Of a stretch of DNA of 64,000 nt, positions 22,541 to 33,667 are shown piece after piece. The notes beneath the pieces are model-generated. The model saw nothing but the letters and a program-made list of their open reading frames with translations, was not told the DNA's origin and made no database searches. Source of the DNA: Leptospira sp. WS92.C1 (lineage in GTDB: Bacteria; Spirochaetota; Leptospiria; Leptospirales; Leptospiraceae). The position numbers and the translations under genes were made by a program. The stretch lies in NCBI RefSeq assembly GCF_040833975.1, contig NZ_CP162130.1, positions 3,060,001 to 3,124,000 of the forward strand, written 5' to 3'. Numbering within the stretch: position 1 is the first letter of the stretch; every line of letters starts with the position of its first letter.

Positions 22541-22874
22541 TATATCTTTTCGGTTTGTAATTGAATCAAAAAAATTAGAATGGAGGCTGTCAAGACGGTA
22601 TTCTAAGATTTCAAAAGAAGAAGACGGAAATCCCGAAATCGAATTCGAACTTAACAAGTGTAAATCCAAGAATCCCTTTCATCGATTTATCATCCCACGT
22701 TTTCTTTTTGTTAAAATCTCAAGAAAAGATCGGTTCTCAATCGAAATCGACCGAGCGAATTTTTTAAAACGCAATTCGAAAATTCATTTAATTTTTCAAA
22801 ATCCGCGAGAGAAATCGTCATTGCAGAATCTATTTTAAACATCGAATCGTTTTTTCAGCTTGACAAAAAATCAC
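22541..22874. other. Divergent spacer between GH13 and MarR genes, 334 bp
   Basis: Holds the MarR promoter (TTGACA at 22860-22865) and presumably the GH13 promoter. I see no gene; the ORFs present overlap the GH13 5' end in other frames and look like chance. Confidence 0.4.
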
Positions 22875-22898
22875 ATTTATTTCGATATCGAAATAAAT
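22875..22898. promoter_or_regulatory. 24-bp perfect palindrome, MarR auto-operator
   Basis: The left half is ATTTATTTCGAT and the right half is its exact reverse complement. It overlaps the position expected for the -10 box (TTGACA lies at 22860-22865) and the first two bases of the MarR start codon. A near-identical site lies at 23463-23486 in front of the next gene. Confidence 0.8.
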
Positions 22899-23325
22899 GA
22901 ATCAAGAATTTTCAATCCATCTACTTTCGAGAACAAGAGACAGAATTCAGAAATTTTTGAGCAAGGAATTTGAAAAGGAAGGAATCAAGGATCTGGCGCC
23001 CGCCCATGGAGGCGTTTTATACGCCCTTGGAATTTCGGCGAAAATGACGATGGGCGAAATCGCAACGGTTTTGGATCGGACCAATTCCACGGTCACTGTG
23101 TTATTGGATAAAATGGAGGAATTGAAATATATAAAAAGAATTCAATCGAGCGAGGACGAAAGGGTTTTTACCGCAATCTTAACCGCAAAGGGAAAGACCG
23201 CGAGAGAAGCCGTCATCCGTGCATCGAATACTACGAATCAAAAATTGTTCAAAGGGTTGGATGGAAATGAACGAGAAACTTTTGTTCGTCTTCTGGAAAG
23301 GATTCATTTTAATTTTGAAAAATGA
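22897..23325 (+). CDS. MarR-family transcriptional regulator
   Basis: A 142-residue MarR-type repressor. The winged helix is at about residues 45-105: MTMGEIATVLDRTNSTVTVL (recognition helix) and KRIQSSEDERVFTAILTAKG (wing). The start is the ATG at 22897; the next in-frame Met would delete the dimerisation helix. A TTGACA at 22860-22865 places the -10 region inside the palindrome at 22875-22898, so the mRNA is probably leaderless and binding at the palindrome would block its own promoter. The same palindrome in front of the SDR gene 175 bp downstream indicates that MarR also represses that gene. Confidence 0.92.
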   Translation: MNQEFSIHLLSRTRDRIQKFLSKEFEKEGIKDLAPAHGGVLYALGISAKMTMGEIATVLDRTNSTVTVLLDKMEELKYIKRIQSSEDERVFTAILTAKGKTAREAVIRASNTTNQKLFKGLDGNERETFVRLLERIHFNFEK

Positions 23326-23462
23326 GAATTTGTCATAAATAAAATTCAATCGCACAACTTTCAATCAAAACGCTGTAAGGCGAAAATTTATGCGGTTTGA
23401 TTTTTTGACAAAAACAAATTAAACTTTGGGAAACATTGTAAGCGAATTCATATTTTTTACAA

Positions 23463-23486
23463 AATTATTTCGATGTCGAAATAATT
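23463..23486. promoter_or_regulatory. Second MarR-type palindrome in front of the SDR gene
   Basis: AATTATTTCGAT-GTCGAAATAATT: 24 bp, symmetric apart from the central two bases, sharing the core TTATTTCGAT...CGAAATAA with the MarR auto-operator. It ends 14 bp before the SDR start codon, so a bound repressor would block elongation or initiation. Confidence 0.8.
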
Positions 23487-23500
23487 CTCTGGAGGAGTTT

Positions 23501-24250
23501 ATGTTCACAAATAAAACGATAGTAATCACCGGTTCCGCAAGAGGAATCGGAAAAGTATGCGCTAAAAATTTCGCGCTAAAAGGCGGAACCGTTGTGGTCT
23601 CCGATTTGGACTCGAGTTTTTTGGAACAGACAGTGAAAGAATTGGAATTTCTTAAACAAGGAAAAATTTTTGGAAAAGTTTGCGATGTAAGAGATAAACT
23701 TCAGATCAAAGAACTTGCCGAATATTCATATAAAACGACCGGAACTCTGGATATTTGGATCAACAACGCCGGAATCATCAAAGACGATCTTCTTTTGAGA
23801 ATGAGCGAAGAAAAATGGGACGAGGTTTTTGACGTAAATTTAAAGGGCGCTTTTTTAGGGACCCAGGCCGCGGCAAAGTATATGATCAAAAAAGAATGGG
23901 GACGAATCATCAATGTCGGTTCCGTTTCCGGATTTTACGGAAACGGAGGACAATCCAACTATTCCTCCGCAAAGGCAGGGCTCATGACTCTTACGAAATC
24001 CTGCGCCAGAGAACTGGCTTCGAGAAATGTCACGGTCAACTGTGTTGCCTCCGGTTTTATCGATAACCAATTTGCCGCAGGAGTTCCCCAAGAAGCCAAA
24101 GAAAAAATCCTGGCTACGATCCCGTTGAAAATCGGTAGAAATCCCGAAGAAGCAATTTCTTCCGCAATTCACTTTTTTGCCTCAGAAGAGGCGGATTGGA
24201 TCACGGGCACAACTCTTCGCGTAGACGGGGGAATGATGATCGGTTTCTGA
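23501..24250 (+). CDS. Short-chain dehydrogenase, FabG-like
   Basis: A 249-residue classical SDR, most like 3-oxoacyl-ACP reductases (FabG): GSARGIGK cofactor motif (about residues 11-18), NNAG (about 88-91), the catalytic Ser in VGSVSGFYG, and Tyr/Lys in YSSAKAG, with the C-terminal GTTLRVDGGMM typical of FabG. It reduces a keto group with NAD(P)H; the substrate may be an acyl thioester. The start at 23501 follows a very strong GGAGGAG site; the longer reading from TTG 23426 would run through the operator. It is probably the target of the adjacent MarR regulator. Confidence 0.92.
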   Translation: MFTNKTIVITGSARGIGKVCAKNFALKGGTVVVSDLDSSFLEQTVKELEFLKQGKIFGKVCDVRDKLQIKELAEYSYKTTGTLDIWINNAGIIKDDLLLRMSEEKWDEVFDVNLKGAFLGTQAAAKYMIKKEWGRIINVGSVSGFYGNGGQSNYSSAKAGLMTLTKSCARELASRNVTVNCVASGFIDNQFAAGVPQEAKEKILATIPLKIGRNPEEAISSAIHFFASEEADWITGTTLRVDGGMMIGF

Positions 24251-24264
24251 ATCCTAAAGATCGA

Positions 24265-25248
24265 TTACAAAATTCGAATTCCGATTTCAGAAAATCGGTT
24301 TCGATCGCATACGAATTGCGCGATGTCTATTTGTTTGTGATGATCAAAAAGATAAGTTGTCATCTTTCCGACAAATCTTCCTTTGTATTCTTCTTCTACA
24401 AACCGGATCCAAGCGAGAATATCGATCAGTTCGTGTGCAAGAAATTCATAATTCAATCCTTGGGATTCGAATTTTTCCCGAGGATTGAATATTTTCTCTT
24501 CGTTTAACAAAATTACGTTTTCTAACGTAAAAGGATAGTCTTTCAGACCACCGGTCATTCCGATTTGATAAAACTTTTCAGCTTCGACTCCGGAACGAAA
24601 CGCGGTTGTTCTCGCAGACGCGATATATGCAAACAATTGCGGACTCATATCCGCCTTGATTCTCGCGTTTCCAACAGTATCTCCGGGATAGCTGACCTGA
24701 TGATCCAACGAAAGGATTTGATCACCATCATCCGGCTCCAAGATACAATACCCTTTTTCCCAAATGATCACAAACGACTTTTTTACGGTGAAACAAGGAA
24801 TATCGCCTATCTTCTGAAAGTTATCACGAATTCCGTCCAAGTAAACCTGATCGCAAAAATCAAACGTGGGAAAGCTGGGTTGTTCCAGATCGAAATCAAG
24901 ATAAAATCCGAATGCGGACATCAAAGCGATCGGATGTTCTATGATTTTTACCTCGCCCAATTGAATATTATGATTTCCTTTAATACAAAACTCGGGTTTT
25001 AAATCCTGCGAGAATTGAAGATGGGAGAATTTTGAAAAAGCGCCGAAAGCGGGTTTGACTATGATCGTCGAGAGTTTATTTTCAAGAGTCGATATCCCCT
25101 GTAAAACAAAGGGTTTTGAAATCGTATACGATTCTCCGGAAAAAAAGGCATAACTCTTGTCCTTAAAATGTTCCGGAAATCGAAGAGAATTTGGATATCG
25201 AGATTGTTTTAGCTCCGAAATTTTTTGAGAATCGGTGGAAATCTGCAT
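24265..25248 (-). CDS. Divergent LpxC homologue (UDP-3-O-acyl-GlcNAc deacetylase fold)
   Basis: A 327-residue protein with the two-domain LpxC pattern. The metal-site elements can be followed: EHPIALMSAFGF (E104, H105, matching E78/H79 of E. coli LpxC), AHELID (H272 and D276, matching H238/D242), and a His in TTYLFDHHKQ (matching H265). ARTTAFRSGVEAEKF and GLKDYPFTLENVILLNEE align with the LpxC ARTF...EN(V/A) segments. However, the residues matching K239 and D246 of the E. coli enzyme read Glu273 and Trp280. The N-terminus is about 45 residues longer than usual. It may be a specialised or second LpxC acting in lipid A synthesis, or may have lost activity. It is convergent with the SDR gene, 14 bp apart. 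Confidence 0.72.
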   Translation of the reverse strand: MQISTDSQKISELKQSRYPNSLRFPEHFKDKSYAFFSGESYTISKPFVLQGISTLENKLSTIIVKPAFGAFSKFSHLQFSQDLKPEFCIKGNHNIQLGEVKIIEHPIALMSAFGFYLDFDLEQPSFPTFDFCDQVYLDGIRDNFQKIGDIPCFTVKKSFVIIWEKGYCILEPDDGDQILSLDHQVSYPGDTVGNARIKADMSPQLFAYIASARTTAFRSGVEAEKFYQIGMTGGLKDYPFTLENVILLNEEKIFNPREKFESQGLNYEFLAHELIDILAWIRFVEEEYKGRFVGKMTTYLFDHHKQIDIAQFVCDRNRFSEIGIRIL

Positions 25249-25325
25249 TCTAAAAAAACAAAGAAAATCTTTTTTTTAAAAGAATGCAATCTTTAATTGA
25301 ATCGGGATGAGTTCCGTGTGAAAAT

Positions 25326-25631
25326 TCATTCGGAAAAATGGAATGATACTCGGTAAAAAAGAATCGATGCGGCAATGCTTATCCAACAACGATTCCGAAG
25401 ATTCCGAAACTTGTCTTGGATCAGAGTTTTGCAAGAAGCTCGGTTCACTTCTTTTTGGCTTTTCGTTTTTAGAAAGAAAATATATAGGATCGTTCCGAGT
25501 CCAAAGATGAATCCGAGAATTGACTTGACGATGTTTTCTCCATGCGTAGCCGCCCGAATCAATAGACTACGTTGGCATCCAGTTAGGCATAAAAGTCCGA
25601 TGAAACGATTTTGTAGATTCCATAAAAACAA
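25326..25631 (-). pseudogene. Possible degenerate small membrane protein (DUF2752-like)
   Basis: A 101-codon minus-strand ORF in the otherwise empty spacer 25249-26336. Residues 9-22 (NRFIGLLCLTGCQR) resemble, imperfectly, the GLYCPGCGxxRA motif of DUF2752 membrane proteins, and one transmembrane helix follows (about 36-52, ILGFIFGLGTILYIFFL). The usual N-terminal helix is absent, the Cys spacing is wrong, and there is no convincing ribosome-binding site before the TTG start, so if it is real it is likely a remnant. Confidence 0.25.
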
Positions 25632-25979
25632 ACGATGTTAAAAAATAATTACTCAACGAATTTATGATATTTTAATTTTTACAAATCTATCGAACTTCCT
25701 GAATTCACATTCTTCTCAATGCAGCAAATAGTTTATAAAATGCAAATCTATACTTTAAGACAACAGGTCGGAATTCCGGGCAGGTGCGAGAATGCGTTGA
25801 AAAGGATCAAAAAACATTTTTCTATACAACCAATGCGCATCGGAACAACTTCCCTGTTCCGTTCCCGAAACAGGAAGGAATGGTGTTTTTCTAAGGAAGT
25901 TTGACCGTGATGAAAATCGGATTTGAACTCGGGATTCGGAAGTGCCGGTGGATAAGAATCCCTCGATTTACTGAGGATT

Positions 25980-26247
25980 GGGAGTTCCTACTTTTCGAGA
26001 AAGGGCATTCTCTTTCCAAGAAAAGCGCCTCTGGGAAACGAGGGAGATCCCACAACATCACTCTATCTCAAATGTCCTCCCTGGATCCTTGAAAACGGGG
26101 AGTTCCTACTTTTTTGAATCGATCAGAAGATTCTACCCGATTCGAAAATTAGAGGGAGTTCCCACAAATTTCCACCTGTCAGGGATCGATTCTTTCAGCG
26201 CTTTTTCGAAATCACAACGGTCCGGCCAAAGTAGGAACTCCCCGTTT
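25980..26247 (+). repeat. Five units of the dispersed GGGAGTTCCYAC repeat upstream of rplU
   Basis: Units at 25980-25991 (GGGAGTTCCTAC), 26042-26056 (GGGAGATCCCACAAC), 26097-26113 (GGGGAGTTCCTACTTTT, preceded by AAAAC), 26154-26171 (GGGAGTTCCCACAAATTT), and an inverted one at 26231-26247 (GTAGGAACTCCCCGTTT). The first four start 62, 55 and 57 bp apart, so the array is nearly regular; the sequences between the units are unrelated. Confidence 0.75.
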
Positions 26248-26291
26248 CCGTACAAGCGTTTTATCGATTTTCCCCTTGACCGACCGATAGC

Positions 26292-26310
26292 TTCAACCAG
26301 ATTGGTTGAA
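26292..26310 (+). promoter_or_regulatory. Hairpin in the rplU leader
   Basis: TTCAACCA-GAT-TGGTTGAA is a perfect 8-bp stem with a 3-base loop, ending 26 bp before the rplU ATG. Ribosomal protein operons are often autoregulated through leader structures; this is the only one I see here. A TTGACC box at 26276-26281 lies just upstream. Confidence 0.4.
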
Positions 26311-26336
26311 AACGACTTAAAACAGGCCGGATCGAT

Positions 26337-26647
26337 ATGTACGCTATTATTTCAGTTGGAAACAGACAATACAAGGTAACCCAGGATCAGGAATTCCTGA
26401 CCGAAAAAACCGGCAAAAATGCGGGCGAATCCTTTGACGCGAAAGTTCTTCTTTTCGCAGAATCCAGCAATAAAGTTCATATCGGCCAACCCGAGCTCAA
26501 AACCGCTCGTGTTTCCCTGAAAGTTCTGGAAGACGTAAAAGGGGATAAGATTCACGCCTACGTTTACAAAAGAAGAAAGAACTACCAAAAAGCTTGGGGT
26601 CATAGACAACAACTTCAGAAAGTTAAGGTCGTTTCCCTCTCTGCGGT

Positions 26648-26651
<4 letters not shown>
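26337..26651 (+). CDS. rplU: Ribosomal protein L21
   Basis: A 104-residue L21, full length, starting [14 protein letters not shown] and containing the family signature [15 protein letters not shown] near the C-terminus. It binds 23S rRNA in the large subunit. First gene of the operon rplU - prp - rpmA, a common bacterial order; its stop TGA overlaps the TTG start of prp. Confidence 0.97.
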
Positions 26652-27235
<584 letters not shown>

Positions 27236-27236
27236 T

Positions 27237-27302
<66 letters not shown>

Positions 27303-27310
27303 AAGAGTAG

Positions 27311-28405
<1,095 letters not shown>

Positions 28406-28411
28406 TTGAAT

Positions 28412-29278
28412 ATGGAACGCCATGCACTTTCGGACAAAATTCGTTCTGCGGAAAAGATCGTAATCAAGGTCGGATCTGCGAGACTTTCAGGACCGGCATC
28501 GGAAGTGAACGACTTTCTCTTCCAACTTGTCAGCGATATCCGATATCTCAGAGACCTCGGTAAAAAAGTAATCCTGGTTTCTTCGGGCGCGATCGCTCGT
28601 GGAAGACTTTTGTTAAACGAACTTCCCTCTTCCATTTCTGCGGGAGATTCGCTTTCCGAAAAACAGGCTCTCGCGGCGATGGGTCAAAACCGACTCGTCA
28701 ATCTCTACGATAGTTTTTTTTCAAAGGTCAACTTAAGCATCGCTCAAATTCTTTTCGGCGTGTTGGATCTCGAGTCTAAGGAAGGATATAAGAATCTCAA
28801 AAACACATTCACTCAGCTTTTAAAATGGGGAATCCTACCCGTAGTCAATGAAAACGATTCCGTCGCTACGGAAGAAGTCAAGTTCGGAGACAACGATATG
28901 CTTTCCGCGCTGGTGAGTCTGATCGTGGAAGCGGATCTTTTGATCATTCTCACTGGAGTGGACGGTTTTTTAAAAGACGGCGAGACGGTTCCATTCTTAA
29001 AAAAAATCGGAAAGGAAGATCTGGATCTCGCAGGCGGCCCGAGCGGCCCCGGAACCGGCGGAATGTTTACCAAATTGAAATCGGCAGCCCTGCTTTCGGA
29101 AGCCGGAGTTCCCACTGCGATCTTGAACGGAAATAAAATGCACGTGATTCGAGAATTCTTGGATCACAATTCGGTGGGAACCTTGATCGCACCTTCCGGA
29201 AATCGCATTTTCTCGGAAGAAGACGTAAAAGAAATCATCCGTAAAAATAAGAACGGAAACGGAGGAAATCATTTATGA
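28412..29278 (+). CDS. proB: Glutamate 5-kinase, short form
   Basis: A 288-residue ProB that phosphorylates glutamate in the first step of proline synthesis. Family features: KVGSARLSG and [10 protein letters not shown] in the N-terminal half, [21 protein letters not shown], and [14 protein letters not shown]. The C-terminal PUA domain present in E. coli ProB is missing, so this is the short form. The ATG at 28412 is used; the in-frame TTG two codons earlier is also possible. Its stop overlaps the ATG of proA by 4 bp. Confidence 0.96.
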   Translation: MERHALSDKIRSAEKIVIKVGSARLSGPASEVNDFLFQLVSDIRYLRDLGKKVILVSSGAIARGRLLLNELPSSISAGDSLSEKQALAAMGQNRLVNLYDSFFSKVNLSIAQILFGVLDLESKEGYKNLKNTFTQLLKWGILPVVNENDSVATEEVKFGDNDMLSALVSLIVEADLLIILTGVDGFLKDGETVPFLKKIGKEDLDLAGGPSGPGTGGMFTKLKSAALLSEAGVPTAILNGNKMHVIREFLDHNSVGTLIAPSGNRIFSEEDVKEIIRKNKNGNGGNHL

Positions 29279-30525
29279 AAGAAATTGAATATGTAGAAGG
29301 TCTCTGTTCGAAAGCCAAAAAGGCCTCAAGAACTCTCAAATCTCTTCCGTCTTCTTTGAAAAATCAGATCCTTTTGGATCTCGCAAATACGTTAGAAAAA
29401 CGGAAATCGGAAATTCTTTCCGCAAACGAATTGGATCTAAAAGAAGGAAAAGAAAAAAAACTTTCTTCCGCTCTTATGGACCGTCTTCTTTTAAATGATA
29501 AACGAATTGCGGCGATGTCTTTCGCGCTTCGTGAAATCGTCGCGTTACCCGATCCGGTAGGCGAAGTTGTTAGAGGTTTGACACTTCCGAACGGATTGGA
29601 GCTGACAACTCGAAGAGTTCCCCTCGGCGTCGTCATGGTGATTTACGAATCCCGTCCCAACGTTACCGTCGACGTGGGCGCTTTGTCCTTTAAATCCGGA
29701 AACGCATGTATTCTGCGAGGTGGGAGCGAAGCGTTTTACTCCAATTCCGTTTTAGTAAAGTTGTTTCATGAAGTTTTGCAAAAGAGAAATATCGATCCGG
29801 CCGTCATCACATTTGTGGATAAGACGGACAGATCCTTTATGCTTCCGTTCTTCCAGCAGACTTCCGCGATCGATATCGTGGTTCCGAGAGGCGGAGAGGC
29901 TCTGATCAGGTTTGTTGGCGAACATTCTAAAATTCCGGTCGTAAAACACGATAAAGGCGTTTGTAATCTGTTTATCGATCAGGATGCGGATCCGGAAAAA
30001 GTCATTCCGATCGTGATCAACTCCAAGGTGCAGAGACCCGGAGTTTGCAACGCAACGGAGAATTTAATTCTTCATACAGGTTATCCGTTTCGCAAAGAAC
30101 TTTTGGAAGCACTCGCAAAAGAAGGGGTCGAACTACTACTCGATCCTCCATCCCTTTCTCTTTATCCAAAAGGAAAACCTGTAAAGGAAGAGGATTATCT
30201 GGAAGAATTTTTAGATTTAAGGCTTTCCGTAAAAACGGTTTCTTCTTTGGAAGACGCGTTAGCTTTCATTGAAAAGACTTCTTCTGGACATACGGAAGCG
30301 ATCGTTACCGAGGATATTTCCACCGCCCGGATTTTTACGAGCTCTCTCGATTCGGCGGCTTTGTTTGTCAATTGTTCCACCCGCTTTCATGACGGCGGAG
30401 AATTCGGCTTGGGCGCTGAAGTGGGGATCTCCACCGGAAAACTTCACGTCCGAGGTCCGATGGGTTTGGTTCACCTTACCACTATGACTACGTATATGAT
30501 CGGGAACGGACAAATCCGAGGTTAA
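29275..30525 (+). CDS. proA: Gamma-glutamyl phosphate reductase
   Basis: A 416-residue aldehyde-dehydrogenase-fold enzyme that reduces glutamyl-5-phosphate with NADPH. Visible: [27 protein letters not shown], and the catalytic Cys in [14 protein letters not shown]. The length is standard. Coupled to proB by an ATGA overlap and followed by nadD after 2 bp. Confidence 0.97.
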   Translation: MKEIEYVEGLCSKAKKASRTLKSLPSSLKNQILLDLANTLEKRKSEILSANELDLKEGKEKKLSSALMDRLLLNDKRIAAMSFALREIVALPDPVGEVVRGLTLPNGLELTTRRVPLGVVMVIYESRPNVTVDVGALSFKSGNACILRGGSEAFYSNSVLVKLFHEVLQKRNIDPAVITFVDKTDRSFMLPFFQQTSAIDIVVPRGGEALIRFVGEHSKIPVVKHDKGVCNLFIDQDADPEKVIPIVINSKVQRPGVCNATENLILHTGYPFRKELLEALAKEGVELLLDPPSLSLYPKGKPVKEEDYLEEFLDLRLSVKTVSSLEDALAFIEKTSSGHTEAIVTEDISTARIFTSSLDSAALFVNCSTRFHDGGEFGLGAEVGISTGKLHVRGPMGLVHLTTMTTYMIGNGQIRG

Positions 30526-30527
30526 GA

Positions 30528-31136
30528 ATGTCCGAGGAAAAAAAAATCCTCACCGGAGTTTTCGGAGGCAGTTTTGATCCTCCCCATTCCGGTCATACTG
30601 GAATTCTAAAATCCTTTTTTGAAGAATTTCCGGAATGTAAGGAAGTTTTTCTCATCCCCAATCGTCAAAATCCGCTCAAGGGAGAGAAAATCTCCTCATC
30701 CGAAAATGTATTAGAAATGTTGAATCTGTTTATTCAGGAATTCCAAAATCCGATTCAAATACTCGACATAGAACTCCAAAAAAAAGGCCCCAGTTATACG
30801 GTGGATACACTTCGAGAATTGAAAAGATCTTTTCCGGATCGGGAATTTTTACTTTTGATCGGAGAGGACAATTATTCCACGTTTCATCACTGGAATGATT
30901 GGGAGGAAATTTTACAATCGGTTTTAAAAGTTTACGTTTTTAGAAGATACTCCGAACAAATCCCTCTCAATGAAAATCTAAACAAGCATTTTCTCAGCTT
31001 TCAATTTTTGAAAAACCGGCTCGTTCCCGTCAGCTCCACCGAATTGAGAGACTCGTTTGCCAAGTCCATTCTTCCCATACGGATTCCGAAAGCAATCTTA
31101 GACTATATTTCTAAGAATCGACTTTATTCAAGTTAA
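30528..31136 (+). CDS. nadD: Nicotinate-nucleotide adenylyltransferase
   Basis: A 202-residue nucleotidyltransferase that makes nicotinic acid adenine dinucleotide in NAD synthesis. It has the (H/T)xGH-type motif in [14 protein letters not shown] (about 11-24) and the C-terminal SSTELRDS motif (ISSTEIR in most members). It ends the obgE-proB-proA-nadD operon; the rsfS and yqeK genes that commonly follow are not here (yqeK is at 14.4 kb). Confidence 0.95.
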   Translation: MSEEKKILTGVFGGSFDPPHSGHTGILKSFFEEFPECKEVFLIPNRQNPLKGEKISSSENVLEMLNLFIQEFQNPIQILDIELQKKGPSYTVDTLRELKRSFPDREFLLLIGEDNYSTFHHWNDWEEILQSVLKVYVFRRYSEQIPLNENLNKHFLSFQFLKNRLVPVSSTELRDSFAKSILPIRIPKAILDYISKNRLYSS

Positions 31137-31231
31137 ACCGGCTGATTCGGAAATCGGGTGTTACTAGAAATCTACGACATTCGTACATTCTTCCGTTGTC
31201 AACCAACGATAGAATCTTTCGAGCTCTTCGC

Positions 31232-31636
31232 TCAGATCGTTGCCGGGCGAACCACGCGGAACTCGAATACCGCCAAAACCGCGACAAAAACTCCCTCGAA
31301 AGCGATGAGAACGATTCCCAGTAAATTCAAGGAGGACCAGTTCATCGTTAGAATGCCGATGCAGACAACAGACCAGAAAAGATTCCCGTTGATCAATAGA
31401 TCGATCCAGAACCGTTTCGGCAACTTGCCGAGGATAACGGTTCCTACCAAAGAACCCGAAAAGGCTCCATACGCTAGATTTACAATTCCAATGAGGGTCA
31501 AGGAATCGTTCGGAAGACCGTACCAATCCGCAAGCGGAAGAGGGATCGTAAGAATCAAGAGACCGGCAACCAGAGCGGCTCCGCTATCAATCGCCAGAAT
31601 CAGCCTGGCACGGGACAATGGGTAGACGAGGTTCAT
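31232..31636 (-). CDS. Four-helix membrane protein, unknown
   Basis: A 134-residue hydrophobic protein with four predicted helices (about 12-32, 45-65, 75-96, 103-124) and only short loops. It begins MNLVYPLSRARLILAIDSGA. The family is not one I can name; small proteins of this shape are common in leptospires. It is a single gene convergent with nadD and divergent from murF. Confidence 0.75.
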   Translation of the reverse strand: MNLVYPLSRARLILAIDSGAALVAGLLILTIPLPLADWYGLPNDSLTLIGIVNLAYGAFSGSLVGTVILGKLPKRFWIDLLINGNLFWSVVCIGILTMNWSSLNLLGIVLIAFEGVFVAVLAVFEFRVVRPATI

Positions 31637-31725
31637 GGCTTAACGAACAGTCTGTCTTCCTCCCGATAAACCGCAAACAGGAATTTTAGAATTTTCAAAT
31701 CCTTCTCCATCTACAGCCTGGACTC

Positions 31726-33126
31726 ATGAAGGCCACCTTCTTATACGATCCGGAAACAATCCGAAACGTCTTAGGATCCGATTCGGGAATCTGGACTCAA
31801 AACGAATCCTTAATCTCCAGCATTACTACCGCTTCGAGCGAAGCGGAGTCGAATTCCCTTTTTGTTCCGCTCCGGGGCAATCGGGACGGACATGAATTTA
31901 TCCGGGACGCGCTTTCCAAAGGAGCTTCGTATTTCCTGGTCGAAACAGATCATCCGATCCGGAAAACGTTTTCTCAAGAGGAAGAATCCAAAGCGATCCC
32001 CGTGAAAGACACGTTAGTCGCTCTCGGAAGTCTCGCAGCCTTTCACCGTTCACGCTACAATCCGATCGTCATAGGAGTCACCGGCTCCAGCGGCAAAACC
32101 ACGACCAAGGAACTCTTAGGAAATTGTCTGAAAAATTTAGGGGAATCTGCGTTAGTCGTAACCGAAAAGAATTACAACAACGAGATCGGTCTTCCTTTTA
32201 CCATTTTTAGAATCACGGATCGGACCAGAATCGCGGTCTGTGAGTTGGGAATGAATCACAAAGGAGAAATCTCCCGTTTGACCGCGATCGCAAAACCGGA
32301 CTATGCGGTGATCACCACCATCGGAACCGCTCATATCGAATATCTAGGAAGTCAAAAAAACATAGCGAAAGCCAAAGCGGAGATTGTAGAAGGACTCCCA
32401 AAAGGCGGAAAACTTTTTTATCCTAGTGCAGGGGAACATTCAAAAGTTCTAAAAAGAAAAGCGCGCAGACAGGGAGCGAAGCTGGTTCTTTGCGAACCCG
32501 AAAAATCGTTTCGCATCCTGGAAAAAAGATCCTCCGGTTTTCTCTTAGAATACAAAGGCCAAACCATAGAATGGAATCTTCCCGGTGAAAAACTCCTGGA
32601 AAATCTCGCAGTCTCCGTTTCCTGTCTCGAAACAATCGGAGTTCCCAAAGAATGGATCCAGGAAGGAATTGCAACGTTTCGATCCGGAAATAAACGTCTC
32701 GACATACAGAAAGGAAAGTATTCCGTCATCAACGATACGTACAACGCAAATTACGAATCCATGATATCCTCTTTAGAGGTAACGGATCAGCTTTCCGATG
32801 GAAAGGAATTTTATGCGGTTCTCGGAGATATGAAAGAACTGGGAAAACATTCTTCTTCATTTCATAAAAAACTCGGTAAACGCTGTGCAGATTTTAAAAA
32901 CTTAAAGGGTCTTTTTACTCTTGGAAACGATTCTCAAATTCTCCAGGAGGAATTTTTGAAACGGACGTCCTATCCACGATTTTCAAAACACTTTGAAAAT
33001 ACCGAGGAGGGTTTGAAAGAATTGATCCATACTTTTACCGAAACCGTTCCGGAAGGTTCGATCGTTTTAGCAAAAGCCTCTCGCGGAATTCAACTGGAAC
33101 GCTTCGTTGACTGCCTTCCGGTTTAG
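31726..33126 (+). CDS. murF: UDP-N-acetylmuramoyl-tripeptide--D-alanyl-D-alanine ligase
   Basis: A 466-residue Mur ligase adding D-Ala-D-Ala to the peptidoglycan precursor in the cytoplasm. Walker-type ATP loop [13 protein letters not shown] (about 120-132), the adjoining [22 protein letters not shown], and C-terminal [11 protein letters not shown] with the expected spacing all fit MurF. It is isolated from the main division/cell-wall cluster and followed by purE and purK in the same direction. Confidence 0.96.
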   Translation: MKATFLYDPETIRNVLGSDSGIWTQNESLISSITTASSEAESNSLFVPLRGNRDGHEFIRDALSKGASYFLVETDHPIRKTFSQEEESKAIPVKDTLVALGSLAAFHRSRYNPIVIGVTGSSGKTTTKELLGNCLKNLGESALVVTEKNYNNEIGLPFTIFRITDRTRIAVCELGMNHKGEISRLTAIAKPDYAVITTIGTAHIEYLGSQKNIAKAKAEIVEGLPKGGKLFYPSAGEHSKVLKRKARRQGAKLVLCEPEKSFRILEKRSSGFLLEYKGQTIEWNLPGEKLLENLAVSVSCLETIGVPKEWIQEGIATFRSGNKRLDIQKGKYSVINDTYNANYESMISSLEVTDQLSDGKEFYAVLGDMKELGKHSSSFHKKLGKRCADFKNLKGLFTLGNDSQILQEEFLKRTSYPRFSKHFENTEEGLKELIHTFTETVPEGSIVLAKASRGIQLERFVDCLPV

Positions 33127-33178
33127 TACTTGCAAACTCGAAACTAAAAAAGGATCATCTGCAGCAGGAGAAAATATC

Positions 33179-33667
33179 TTGAGCGCAAAAGTGGCAATCA
33201 TTATGGGCAGTCATTCCGATTGGGAAACGATGAAAGAAGCAGAACTGATTTTAAGAGAATTCGGTGTTGAAATTCATAAAGAAATTATTTCCGCTCATAG
33301 ATCTCCCGAACTCATGTTAGAATTTTCTAAAGCAGCAAAACAATCCGGTTATTCAGTGATCATAGCGGGAGCCGGCGGAGCGGCTCATCTTCCCGGAATG
33401 GTGGCTTCCTTAACCACATTACCCGTTCTTGGAGTTCCGGTTCAAAGCAAATCCTTGAACGGCTTAGACAGTCTTCTTTCCATCGTACAAATGCCCGGAG
33501 GCATTCCGGTCGGAACTCTCGCAATCGGAACTGCGGGAGCAAAAAACGCGGGACTACTCGCGGTGAGAATTCTCGCGCTTCAAAATTCCGACCTTGCCGA
33601 AAAATTGGAACGATATCGCGATCGAATCCGAGAAGAAGCTCTTTCCAAAAACAAGGATCTTCTGTGA
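33179..33667 (+). CDS. purE: N5-carboxyaminoimidazole ribonucleotide mutase
   Basis: A 162-residue class I PurE, which moves the carboxyl group on the purine intermediate N5-CAIR to give CAIR. Signatures: [33 protein letters not shown] and [21 protein letters not shown] place the start at TTG 33179, with AGGAG at 33166-33170, rather than the far-upstream start overlapping murF, because the extra residues have no counterpart in PurE. The stop overlaps the GTG start of purK, its pathway partner. Confidence 0.95.
   Translation: MSAKVAIIMGSHSDWETMKEAELILREFGVEIHKEIISAHRSPELMLEFSKAAKQSGYSVIIAGAGGAAHLPGMVASLTTLPVLGVPVQSKSLNGLDSLLSIVQMPGGIPVGTLAIGTAGAKNAGLLAVRILALQNSDLAEKLERYRDRIREEALSKNKDLL

Noticed and set aside
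23426..23500. Longer start for the FabG-like SDR (TTG 23426)
   Set aside because: It would include the operator palindrome, whereas ATG 23501 follows a strong GGAGGAG site and begins the SDR fold directly.
25980..26171. Possible CRISPR array in the repeat cluster upstream of rplU
   Set aside because: Units share only about 12-17 bp, the last one nearby is inverted, the spacing varies, and no cas genes are present.
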